This document shows positions 54,780 through 64,000 of a stretch of DNA of 64,000 bases, one piece after another. The notes under the pieces were generated by a model. It ran no database searches, was not told the DNA's origin, and was given only the letters and a program-made list of their open reading frames with translations. The position numbers and the translations under genes are program-made. The DNA is from Heterodera schachtii (lineage: Eukaryota > Nematoda > Chromadorea > Rhabditida > Heteroderidae), in assembly GCA_023374025.1 (NCBI GenBank), contig SIJG01000133.1:258866-322865 (forward strand), given 5' to 3'. Within the stretch, counting starts at the first letter, position 1. Each line of letters starts with the position of its first letter.

Positions 54780-56226
54780 TCAGATGACTTTTTCATTCAT
54801 TTGGCCCGACTTTGGTGGAGACAATGGCCTAAATTAAGTTCAATTAAAATTGATTATTATAGCAAAAGCTGTTGCCACTCACCCAAATTGATAAAGCGTA
54901 AAGTTGACATCGTTCAAAGTTTCCAAATTTTCGTCCTCCCATTGAATTGTCTTCCCAATTTGGCATCGCTTCAACAACCAATCAAAATTAGCATATTCAT
55001 CATCATCAGCTTCTTCATCCATACTTTCATCATTGTTTTCTTCTTTCTCCAATGTTAGCATTTCGTTGGTCCGTTCGTTCATCAATTTAAATGGCTCAAT
55101 TGGCGTTTTTTTTAAATATTCAATTCGAATAATGTAACTGGCAGAAGAAATGGTGGCACCGAGAAATGCCTATAAATTTGGAAACGAAATGCAAATGGCA
55201 ATTAATTCAAATATTTTATTGAAAATGTGGCCACACCTCTTTGAAATCGTTGACAAATTTATTGGTCCTTGACGTAGCACCACAACAACGCAATTGCTTT
55301 GGCTTTCCATCTTTTGTCGGAGTGTGTAACCATTTTGACAATGCTTGAGCAGCAGTTGCTTTTGGCCCATCATCAGCGATCACCGCGGGCAATAAATGAT
55401 TGGAATGAATTGAATCCAATTGAGTGAGATCGGTTAGAATCGTCGGTGAACTGTGACGACGCAAATTGTCCAAATGATAGCCATAAGTAAAATCAAAATG
55501 GCGAATGTTTGGCGCAAAAATTGGCCAAATTTCAAGGGCAAAAACTTTCCAAATTGACTGGTCATAGCTTATATGGGGGTCATAAATATTGAAACCCAAA
55601 ATGGTGCCTTTGTCCCAAATTTGTTGATTGGCACGGAGAAATTTGATGACGGAATGGTCAATGTAACTGAAATGATAGATTTTAATGCCAAATAATTTTT
55701 GATTTTGAATTACTCAATCCAAAGATTGTCAAAGCGAATTTTGTTGGGCAGCGAATGGTCCGGCAGTGGAAAATGCACATAATTGGCATTGTCCATAAAC
55801 ACACGTAATTCTGGCACCGCTGTCACTTTGTCCTTGCGAATTGTGATTGATCTCCAAATTGGCAATTCTCTTTTGCCATCGAAATGTTTGTCCACTAAAA
55901 CTTCGAAACGTGGAGAGAGAAGTGCCAAATTGAGGCCGAGTTGAGGACGATCAAAAAACGGGAGAGTGTCCATCCACACGTCGGTGCAAATCCATCTGAA
56001 ATGCAAAAAAGCTCTGATCATTTTCCATAGAAGTGGAAAATTCGGCTCACATTTTCCTCAAAATTCGCTTATTCTTTTTTGCGGCCACGCGGAGACTTTG
56101 CCGTTCTCCAAATGATGTCACAAATGAGCCCAACATTTGCTGTTGCTTTTCACCAATTGCTTCAGAAGAAATGGGGCGGTGGTCGGCGGAGGAAAATTTT
56201 TTCTTTTTTTCGGCGGGCGGTGCCAT
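54780..56226 (-). CDS. DKHFDG (F-box-like) family protein, intact, class I, 407 aa
   Basis: Minus-strand exons are A 56226-56051, B 55995-55714, C 55666-55237, D 55169-54883 and E 54828-54780. They total 1224 nt with no stop, 407 residues. Exon A is MAPPAEKKKKFSSADHRP.. to KKNKRILRKM. Exon B is WICTDVWMDTLPFFDRPQLG, RFEVLVDKHFDGKRE and PLPDHSLPNKIRF. Exon C is YIDHSVIKFLRANQQIWDKG, IWPIFAPNIRHF and ATAAQALSKWL. Exon D is LMNERTNEMLTLEKEEN with an acidic stretch (DEEADDDE), then KRCQIGKTIQWEDENLE. Exon E is short and ends KVI. 'tattttag'-type acceptor with 'gctaaatta' lies 21 nt upstream. With the genes at 2241 and 45145 it forms a subgroup with acidic inserts in exon D. Confidence 0.82.
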
Positions 56227-56234
56227 TAAAAAAA

Positions 56235-58395
56235 ATAATAATTTAGCCTAAATAACAAAAATTAGCAATGAAATGATGGACATTCCATAGCAGAAGTTTA
56301 AACAGGCGCATTTGCTTTTACAGAGCGTCCGGGAAATGAGCTGCTATACCAAAAAAGGGTACTTATTGGGTTTACAGGCTAATTTTAACACACATTTTTA
56401 AATGCCTATAAATGTGTTATTATAAATTCATGAACAAGATGCCAATGAGGAAGGATATCATCCATACAAATCTTTTAATTTTATTTTTGTTCGAGTTCGG
56501 GTCAGGGGTTCGAATTGGCAAAAAAGGATGCTGTATTCGTGGTCAGCGACCCCAAAAACCCTCGAGTCCGTTGTGCAACATGAAAATTTTTATTTATTAT
56601 ATTTTTGTCCAAAAAATTAAAAAACACAGATTTTTGGAATTATTTTTGAAGGCTTTTGCAAACCAAATTGGATAATTTTGGTATCATTCGAAAGCTCATG
56701 ATGAGTAGAACCTTTTCTAAGCAAATTCTAACCATTTGAAAACATCAGAAAAAAGATATGAACACTCAAAATATTGTTTTTTGAGTAACTTTTTAGCTGA
56801 CCCTTTTTCTCTTTTTAAAAACCCTTATATTTTGTTCGTAATTTTTTCCTCTATCGATATGCAAAATTTGGGTGTGGATTTAAGTGTGAAGAAAAAAAAG
56901 TTAAACGTCACGAAGTAAATGTTGTTTTTCATAATAATAAAAATATTAGATAGTACGCCAAAAGGAGAGAGAAAATTAGAGAAAAAAAGATATTGTTTTT
57001 CCTCTGAACTCTCTATTTATTTATTGGTATACATCTCGTTTTTTCGGACGGTGTGTCGAGCCGTTTTTTATTGGTTCGAAAAAAAGTTGGGTAAAAAACA
57101 ATAATTTATGATTTATGGGAACGCGAATACATAAGAAAATAGGAGGGGAAATGGAAACGGAGCTCCGTCATTGTCCGTACTGACAATGAGTAGGAAAGGG
57201 ATCTTATGCAGAAAAAATCGACAAAAAAAACACTTAAAAAGAATCAAATGGCAAATAAGGCACAAATTGAAAAAAGGACAAAATTTCACGAGTTTAGAAT
57301 TCTATTAAAAACGGTTGATACTTTGGTGGTAAATCCCTTCACATCAGATTACATGTTGACATGTGCTAACAAATATGTGTTGGACGCGCAAAAATTGATT
57401 GGCCAATTCGTATAAAGCAGAGGTTGTGATCGAAAATGGGTAATTTTCTGTTTTGGAGTCTTACATAAAGTGTTTTTTAAAAAATCAACAAAAAAATACT
57501 CAAACTGATCCATTTGAGATTTTACCAACAATAGTTGCATTTATCTCCCCACAATAATGTTGCTGCACGCGCTTTGTGAATTTGGCGCATTTTTGTTGAT
57601 TATTTTACATGAAAAGTTTAAAAAAAAGGACACCAGCAGTGAAAGAAAAGCCTAAATTTTTTTTCAACAAAATTGCTAAAGCTGAAGGAGAAAACTTAAA
57701 AAATGTGATTTTAATTTTCAGATTCGACCCCTCCAAATGAGAAAGAATTCTTTAAACAGCGAAAAATCACAGCTCTTATATAAAGTCGATTGGACGTAAA
57801 GAACTGAAAAAGAGCCATTTTCCCAATTAGCCAAACTCAAATTTCAGTGTTTAGAATTTTTGCACAATTAAAGGCAAATCAAAAAATTTTTGAAAATTTT
57901 TAGGGATTTTTAAAGATTAGCGCCGAAGTGGCCGCGCCGAAAAACCCACGCTGAAGTGGGCGGTTCCCAAAATGAAGGGTTAGAAAAGATGAGTAAAAAA
58001 TGGTGCCGGCTTTCTATTTCTATGCTTTCAATTAGTGGAATTTAAGTGGATAATAGGAAAATAACTCTCTTTCGAAATTGGTCCCGGGGTTCGGGATTGG
58101 TCGAAATGGAAGCCGGATTCGTGATCAGCGACCCCGAAAACCAATGAAAACATGTTTTATGACTAAAATTTCCGGGAGCGGAAGTTCAAAATTTACGGGA
58201 CGGGAGTACCGAACTGGAATCACGCAAAAATCCCGCGGGAGTCCCGATCCCGCCGGGCTCTCTAAGCTTTACTATTACCGGTTCTTTGACTAACTCCTAT
58301 TTTGATGGTTTTTGACTAACGACATAGCACCTTTCATTTTACGCTTTCCCACTTTTTGACAGCCAAATAATTTTAGTTTTTCATACATTATAAGC
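56235..58395. repeat. Repeat-rich interval, no supported gene
   Basis: It contains the 'cgtggtcagcgaccccaaaa' block (56540), a partial R1 (56660-56730), a block at 57120-57240 shared with 23465-23545 ('aaatggaaacggagctcc'), and the 'cgaagtgggcggttccca' block (57950), followed by 'attcgtgatcagcgaccccg' (58118). Small open frames (for example 57206-57415, lysine-rich) have no recognisable domain. Confidence 0.45.
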
Positions 58396-59515
58396 AGGGC
58401 TGCAGAAAATATGCAAAAGCATATTTTTTTCCTGGCTTCTCCATGCTCTAAATAGTAGGAAAAACACTTTCTTTTTTGTGTTTGCTTGTAAAAATCGGGA
58501 CTTTTATTTGCATTTTTATGCATATTTTGCCCTTTTCTGGAAAATTTGTTAACAAAAATGCAATAAAAACGGAAAATACACCCCTAAGAATCGGCCCTAA
58601 AAATTCAGAAAAATACACCCCTAACAAGGGAACCACCCGAACTGTAAGTCGGAAAATGCATATGTGTTATATACCATTGGATAGAGCAGGGTAGACTTCT
58701 ATTGTGAATTTTTAATATTACGGGCCCATAGGAAGAAATCTAAAAGTTATGAGGCCTCAAAAATCGAAATTTTGGCTGTGTTTTCGCTTAAAATTGGTGG
58801 CTCAGTTGGTTAAATTCGCATTTTTAGAGCTCCGGTTCAAATCCAACATATAAATAAATAAATTTTAATTAATGTTTAATTTAACTAAATAATTAAAAAA
58901 TGCTTTTTAGATTAAAAAAAGTATGATAGTTTTTCTTTAATAAAAATAAGCAAAAAAAAAAAAAAAATTAATAAATGTAAGAGTTGGGAATTAACAGAAA
59001 GTGAATAAAGCTGGAATTTGGCCCTAGGCTTAAAATTTCGGTTTTTGAGGCCCCATAACTTTTTGATTTCTTCCTATGGGCCCGTAATATTAAAAATTCA
59101 CAATAGAAGTCTACCCTGCTCTATCCAATGGTATATAACACATATGCATTTTCCGACTTACAGTTTGGGTGGTTCCCTTGTAAGAATCGACCGGAAATTT
59201 AAAAAAAAACACACCACTAAGAATTGGAAAATTTTCTCAAAACTTCTTCCCCCAAATTTTTTTTTTTTCATGACAAAATTTTTGATTTAAAAATGTCAAT
59301 ATTTGCTAAGAGAATTTTATAAAAGAACTGTAGCTCATTGTCAAGTGTATTAATGAAAAAAATTTTTTAAAGTTAATTTGCACCCCTAATTTTCAAGTTT
59401 TTTTTGTGCGTATTTGGTGCATATTTTGCGATTTTTGTGCATATTTCACGACTTTATGTGCACATTTATGCGTATATTTTGGCCACTTTTTGTACATATT
59501 TTTTGCAGCCCTGAT
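58396..59515. mobile_element. hAT-type non-autonomous element, 1120 bp
   Basis: TIRs CAGGGCTGCAGAAAATATGC / TTTTTTGCAGCCCTG with the 8-bp direct repeat ATTATAAG (58388-58395, 59516-59523). Just inside, 'tagtaggaaaaacactttct' matches the elements at 32975 and 51640. An internal inverted pair (58640-58775 and 59025-59165, 'ccctgctctatccaatggt') encloses a tRNA-like stretch. Confidence 0.88.
58793..58850 (+). tRNA. Degenerate tRNA-like / SINE-type sequence
   Basis: A-box-like TGGCTCAGTTGG (58798-58809) and B-box-like GGTTCAAATCC (58834-58844) have near-tRNA spacing, and TTGG/CCAA could pair as part of an acceptor stem. The D-arm and anticodon region do not fold convincingly, so it is a decayed tRNA or tRNA-derived promoter inside the hAT-type element. 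Confidence 0.4.
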
Positions 59516-59799
59516 TATAAGCCCTAAGGAATTTTATCAATGCATAAACGCATTAATTACACAATGAATGGAAATGGACGAATTTGTGAGCAAAATAAGC
59601 ACAACATACATACAACTGAATATACAATAATAGTGAAATGACAACATTTCGGGATCACAGACACTTTGCATCAATCAATTAATTAATTCCATTCATTCAC
59701 TTCGTTCTGATGCTAAACACTCGGCCCAGGGGAAGCGTCGAGAAGTATGAAAAACAAAATAAAAAAATGAATTGGATTTTTTAAAAATAATTGCTCACC

Positions 59800-60856
59800 C
59801 ATCGTCGACATCGCCGTCTCCGACGATGTAAATGTCAATTACATTCCCTTCTAACGTCAATTCCTCCCCATTTTTCTCATCCTGCTCAATTGGACAACGG
59901 TTGAGCACAAAACCTTCCTCATCATAAATGCAATTAAACTCCCCCCCCGTGAAATCAAATCACCGTTTTGATTTGTTCCATTCTTGACGACCATTGCGCA
60001 ACCGGCAATTCATGGTAACTTAACAGATTCATTTCATTGTGCTGATGAGGCGTGCACAGCCATTTGGCCACCGCTTGACCATCCGACGCTTTGGCACTGT
60101 CATCGGGCGGAAATTCGGGGAGGATGTCGCCTTCGAAAGACACAGAGCAAAGTGATGGACAATCGTTGAGCATCGACGGGGCAAATTGACGCATTTGGTG
60201 AAAACCAGAAGTGGTCAACCACATCACTTGAGTGGAGTAACCGAACATTGGCCAAATGGTGGACACGAAGAACTCAGGAAGTGGAACATTTTCAGTGACA
60301 ATGGCCAAATTTGTTGTGGATGGAGGGAAAAAGCGGTGAAAACGGCGGAGAAAAGTGATGACATTGTGGTCGAAGTAACTGAAATAGGAAAGTGATCGAG
60401 AAACAATTAAATTTTGTCAATTTATACGTGATCAAAATGCCTCTGACGCCGATGATTTTGTTCGGCAACGGAATTTGAGGGATTGGCAATGACTTTTCTC
60501 CGTTGGCATCGACAATTTCCATTTGCTTCCTGCCAAACCATCGCTTTTTCTCTCGAATTCGCAATTCTTTGTCCAATTTCCATTTGCGTGTTTTGAAATG
60601 TTCGTCCACGCGGCGGTCAAATCGGCGACTGATCAGAGCGATTCCAAGGCCAAGCTGAGAAGTCTGAAGTAAAGCGAACACTTCGAGCCAACAGTCAGCG
60701 GAGATGAAGCTGAAAAAAGGGAATTTCAGATTTTATTAATTCAATTTTGTTTTTTACATTTCTTTTTTGTTGGGGCGTCGTCGTTTTTTGATTTGGTCCC
60801 AAAAGAACCAAAGAATGGTGCCACAGCCGACCAACAGAAGAGACACGACGTACCAA
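59800..60856 (-). pseudogene. Diverged F-box-like gene with N-terminal membrane segment, exon D truncated
   Basis: Minus-strand exons are 60856-60758, 60709-60428, 60378-59964, and a remnant of exon D at 59940-59800. The first encodes a hydrophobic helix followed by basic residues (WYVVSLLLVGCGTILWFFW, then KKRRRPNKKE), so the product would be membrane-anchored. Exon B is F-box-like (FISADCWLEVFALLQTSQLG, ALISRRFDRRVDEHF, LPIPQIPLPNKIIG). Exon C is YFDHNVITFLRRFHRF to KASDGQAVAKWLCTPHQ. Exon D has lost its front: only 25 nt with a run of eight G separate exon C from NCIYDEEGFVLNRCPIE, too short to be an intron, so reading stops soon after QIKTVI. Its sequence is closer to the general Globodera F-box-like group as I recall it than to the rest of the cluster. 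The exact start exon was not found. Confidence 0.62.
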
Positions 60857-60925
60857 CTGAAAAACAAATTTGGGAAATAAAATGAATAATGAATTGAATG
60901 CTTTTGGAAAGCCAAATGTGTAATT

Positions 60926-61175
60926 TTAGTTTAATTTTTGAACTTTTCGTGGGGCCGACCGATGGGGTAAATTCTCAAATAGAATTGTGAAATTCATTTT
61001 CATATTGGCAAGCCTGGCCAATGGCCAAAGTTTTAGAGTAAAAGTGATGCGATACGATGCAAAATGTAAAAAGAAAACGTACGGAATTCTTGAAGACATT
61101 ACGGCAATAAAATGACCGGGGGAAATTATGAGCGAATAATGAAAGAGGAGGAAAAATGCCATTTTATAGGCAAAG
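60926..61175 (-). promoter_or_regulatory. Putative promoter region of the membrane-anchored F-box-like gene
   Basis: Minus-strand 'gcctataaaatggc' (about 61168) is a TATA-like box. The 240 bp after it are conserved at 38550-38730 as DNA, but the protein frames are not conserved between the copies, so it looks regulatory or 5'UTR rather than coding. Confidence 0.4.
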
Positions 61176-61269
61176 ATTCGTTTTCATTCAATAATTGTCC
61201 CTTCTCCTGGCAATTCAAATTTAACGCAAATCATTTAGAATTTTCAATTCCTTTTTCATGACTATAAAA

Positions 61270-61365
61270 ATTTTGGTTTTTCAATTTTCGTTTCCGACGC
61301 AATTATTCTGCTGCTCTTTGTGTAAATCATTTTGAAAATGACAAATTGTGCTAATTGCCGCAAAA
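61270..61365 (+). promoter_or_regulatory. Class-II conserved leader
   Basis: The sequences 'gacgcaattattctgctgct' and 'caaattgtgctaattgccgc' precede ATGAACCGACG at 61366, as at 6300-6406. Confidence 0.5.
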
Positions 61366-61664
61366 TGAACCGACGGTAATGGATTTTTAAAAATTACAAT
61401 TTTAATTTAACTAAACTGTTTTTCCCCGCATTTCAGTTGGATTTGTGCGGATATTTGGTTGGACATGTTCCCGTTTTTGACCGTCCTAAACTCAGCCTCA
61501 AATTGGCACTTCTTTCACCTCGTTTTAATGCGTTGGTGGACAAACATTTCGATGGCAAAAGAAAATTGACAATTTGGAGACCAATCACAATTTTCAATGT
61601 CGGCAATGGTCAAGAATTGGTGTCCCGACGAAAAAAAAATCAAAAATTTTGCAGCTATTTTTTC
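61366..61664 (+). pseudogene. DKHFDG-family 5' fragment (exon 1 and part of B)
   Basis: Mini-exon 61366-61376 is followed by exon B from 61437. One T is missing in the FPFFDRP stretch (about 61473), so the DKHFDG frame (PKLSLKLALLSPRFNALV, DKHFDGKRKLTIWRPI) is out of step with the WICADIWLDMF part. At about 61630 family similarity ends in an A-rich repeat followed by 'gaactgatcacaaatctga'. No exon C-E follows. Confidence 0.65.
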
Positions 61665-63640
61665 TAGGCTTAAAAAAAGCGAACTGATCACAAATCTGAA
61701 CTCAGATTTTGACAATCATTGATTTTTATCTATGTTTTTTCATCAACTACTTGCTTTTTTCCAAAACTTCAAATTATTTAAAAAAAAGTTATAGTAATGA
61801 ATTTGGGCTTAAAAAGTATTCTGATCACGAATCCAAGCTCTGATTATGCATTTTTGTCTATGATTTTTCATCAAGTGTCATAAAGAAAAAACCGCAGCCA
61901 AGCGGACTCGAACCCCAGACTCCCGACTCAGTGACCCCCAGGGATTAATAATTTTTCAAAAAATTGTAAAACATTGAAAACTTGACTTCTACATATATTC
62001 AATAGCTCGTCGAAAGCTTTTTAGGCTTTACAACATATGTGTATGAGTTTTTACGCCCGACTGATTTTCTTAAAATGTTGAAAAAAATCAAATAGTTGAT
62101 AAAAAATCCTAGATAAAAATCAATGTTTTTCAAAATTTTACTATTTAAATTTTATGAAATTCATTTACAGCCAAATTAGCAAAATATTTTTGTGTAAATT
62201 TATTTGCCCAATTTTTACTCAATAACAATTTTATCCAAACAATGAAATCAATTACCAATCATTTGCAAAAGGTCTTCAACATTGTACGTATAATGCGCAT
62301 CAATTTCTCCTCTTCTTACAGCACGGATTCGTTGAAAGTCGTTTTTGTTGCCGGTTGGCAATATGATGTCCAGCAAATTGTCCTCCATCGCCGCCTATGC
62401 TTTGAAATAAAGCCCGCCAATTTCAAGCAAATGGCCATTTATGCTAACTTCTCCGGTGGTTACCCACCCCTCCTTCACTTTCTTTCCTGTTGCAAGTGAG
62501 ACGGTTGCAGAAAAAGCGGCGGCCGAGAGGACGTCCCAGAAGTGTACGTATTGTTTGCGGCAGGGACAGGGTCAAATTGTGCAGTCGAAAAAATTGTCCA
62601 CCCCCGAAATTGTGATGATACGTGAAGACTGCGCGGGCATAAGCCCGGTGAAAGCTTGCCTGAACACGAAGTGGGTTTACCAACGGAATAATGATAATAA
62701 ACGAGTTTACAAATAGCCATTATTGGTTTTGAAAAATTTACGATTTTCTTTTTGGTGCACTCCCCAAGTTAGCCTCATCTAAATTTCAGAAATAATTTTT
62801 CTAAAATTTTCCAACATAAAATATTTTTTGAAGCAAATAAAAACACCGCAAAGTAATGTGAAAAGCAAAAAAAGAGGTCATAGTTCCAAAGCGGCGATAC
62901 CCCTTCTAAAGCAAAAGCATGGACTGTCCTTTATATGGGCACTGTCGGACCCCTCCTTTCCCAAGAAATCTAAAAATAGGCCTCTGTGCACCTCTAACCC
63001 CCCCCCCCCCAATAAAGCCAGTCAATTTCAAACAATTGGCAAATAACTAAAATACCGTTTATCCGTTGTCGTCGGCTGAATCCAACACCACCAATCCAAT
63101 GACACCAATTTGATTTGCCTTCGAGCAATTAAGGCATTTCTGATGGGGGCGAGTGTCTCCGGAGATGAAGCTGAAAAAGCAAATGTTCCTTCTTAAAATT
63201 TAAATTATCAATAATGAGATTTTACGAAATATTGTTGCCATTAGCAAAACTATTTAAATATTTTTTCCAATTTAGAACTTTTTCGCATAAAATTTCACAT
63301 AACTCATAAAAACAATTTGTAGCAAAATTAACGCCAAATTCGTGATCAGCATCAAAAATTAGCGTAGAAAAAATTATTAGAAAAAAATTTTAGGCGGTGG
63401 AATTTATTGTAAAAAGTTATAATTTCAAAATTTCGGTGACATGTAAATTTTTTCATCAAAAAATTCAATTGCGCTTCCATGATCAGATCACTCTTACGAG
63501 GATCGAAAAGGATCAAAATTTGAACATGAGAAGGTTTCTGGTTGTTCAAATTTAACGCAAATCATTTAAATTTTTCGCGCGGAATTTTTTTTTTTTTGCA
63601 AACTGAAGGCCAATTGATGGATTTTTAAATTCCATATTTT
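61665..63640. other. Interval with repeats and unrecognised small frames
   Basis: 61665-62220 is AT-rich with 'ctgatcacaaatctga' type repeats and, on the minus strand at 61904-61914, a B-box-like GGTTCGAGTCC. Two overlapping plus-strand frames, 62242-62499 (VVFVAGWQYDVQQIVLHRRL) and 62441-62715 (CTYCLRQGQGQIVQ), together look like exon remnants of one gene that I do not recognise. At 63180-63060 (minus) an exon-like FISGDTRPHQKCLNCSKANQ starts like exon B of the membrane-anchored gene. The rest shows nothing clear. Confidence 0.3.
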
Positions 63641-63659
63641 GTGACTATAATTTCTTGTT

Positions 63660-64000
63660 TCTCCATTTTCTCTCATTATCAAAAACATTTCTAATGCACT
63701 TATTCCGTCCTTTGTGACATCCTTCGAAATACGGCAAATTGTGCTAATTGCCACAAAATGAACCGACGGTAAAAGGATATTTAGACAAATTTTCATTTAA
63801 TTAAATTATGTTTCCGCTTTTCAGTGGGACATTTTCCCATTTTTCGACCGTCCTCAATAGCCACATTCTCGTCAAATATTTGGATTGGTTTCGCTTTCCA
63901 TTTGTTTAGGCATTTCTCCGTGCCACCACTTCTGTCAGCTACAAAATTTAATTTATCACACACAAATTAATTGTGCCATTTGAATTAGTGAATATGGGAA
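63660..64000 (+). pseudogene. DKHFDG-family fragment at window end
   Basis: The class-II leader (63670-63757) and mini-exon ATGAACCGACG (63758-63768) are followed after a TTTTCAG by WDIFPFFDRPQ and an immediate TAG. Exon B is otherwise deleted. A TTTAG then leads into exon D (AFLRATTSVSYKI, then a stop; IVPFELVN follows in another frame). Exon C is missing entirely. The copy runs off the window and is clearly non-functional. Confidence 0.65.

Noticed and set aside
60926..61162. 78-codon minus-strand frame that could be an N-terminal exon
   Set aside because: The homologous DNA at 38553-38730 does not conserve the reading frame, and a TATA-like box lies at its start; more likely promoter/5'UTR.
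61886..61935. Possible tRNA on the minus strand (B-box GGTTCGAGTCC)
   Set aside because: No matching A-box or acceptor stem, and the T-arm pairs poorly; at most a fragment.

Overview
The window looks like nuclear DNA of a nematode, most likely a plant-parasitic tylenchid of the cyst-nematode type. The reasons are AT-rich sequence, many introns of 45-100 bp with GT..TTTCAG borders, degenerate TTAGGC repeats (the nematode telomere unit), candidate SL trans-splice acceptors 19-31 nt before start codons, and gene families that I recall as expanded in Globodera/Heterodera (F-box-like proteins, BTB-BACK-MATH proteins, calpains). The species assignment is inference. No bacterial genes, rRNA or convincing intact tRNA was seen.

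The main content is a cluster of about 17 copies or fragments of one multi-exon family on both strands, called here the DKHFDG family after a conserved motif. A full copy has five coding exons: A (basic N-terminus, or a mini-exon coding MNRR), B (F-box-like, WICNDIWMD.. to DKHFDG), C (YIDHSV.. to ..NNFKE), D (PFELVNERT.. to ..CIG) and E (short tail from PLSPP). Intron phases are the same in every copy (2, 2, 0, 2). Five genes are intact by exon-by-exon translation: 2241-3705, 6407-7707, 8973-11059, 26177-27486 and 54780-56226. A sixth (22025-23177) is intact but has lost 26 codons in frame. The copy at 1-801 runs off the window. The others are truncated, frameshifted, chimeric or broken by transposons. 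A diverged relative with a membrane anchor lies at 59800-60856.

Other genes are a BTB-BACK-MATH gene (13243-17234) carrying a frameshift and a decayed second MATH copy, and a calpain fragment (19765-20529) whose 3' part is replaced by repeat DNA.

Mobile DNA fills the gaps and hits the genes. A Ty3/gypsy-type LTR element (45486-50162, TSD CATCA) sits in exon D of an otherwise intact family gene. A hAT-like element (27870-30091) encodes an uninterrupted 495-residue transposase-like protein. Several hAT-type non-autonomous elements have 8-bp target duplications (978-1466, 25264-25606, 32975-33804, 51640-52274, 58396-59515). Two MULE-like elements have 9-bp duplications; one, with a FLYWCH domain, interrupts another family gene (36534-37886) and the other lies at 44234-44749. 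A nearly perfect 280-bp-arm foldback occupies 11557-12540. The cluster is therefore a birth-and-death gene array with strong transposon traffic.
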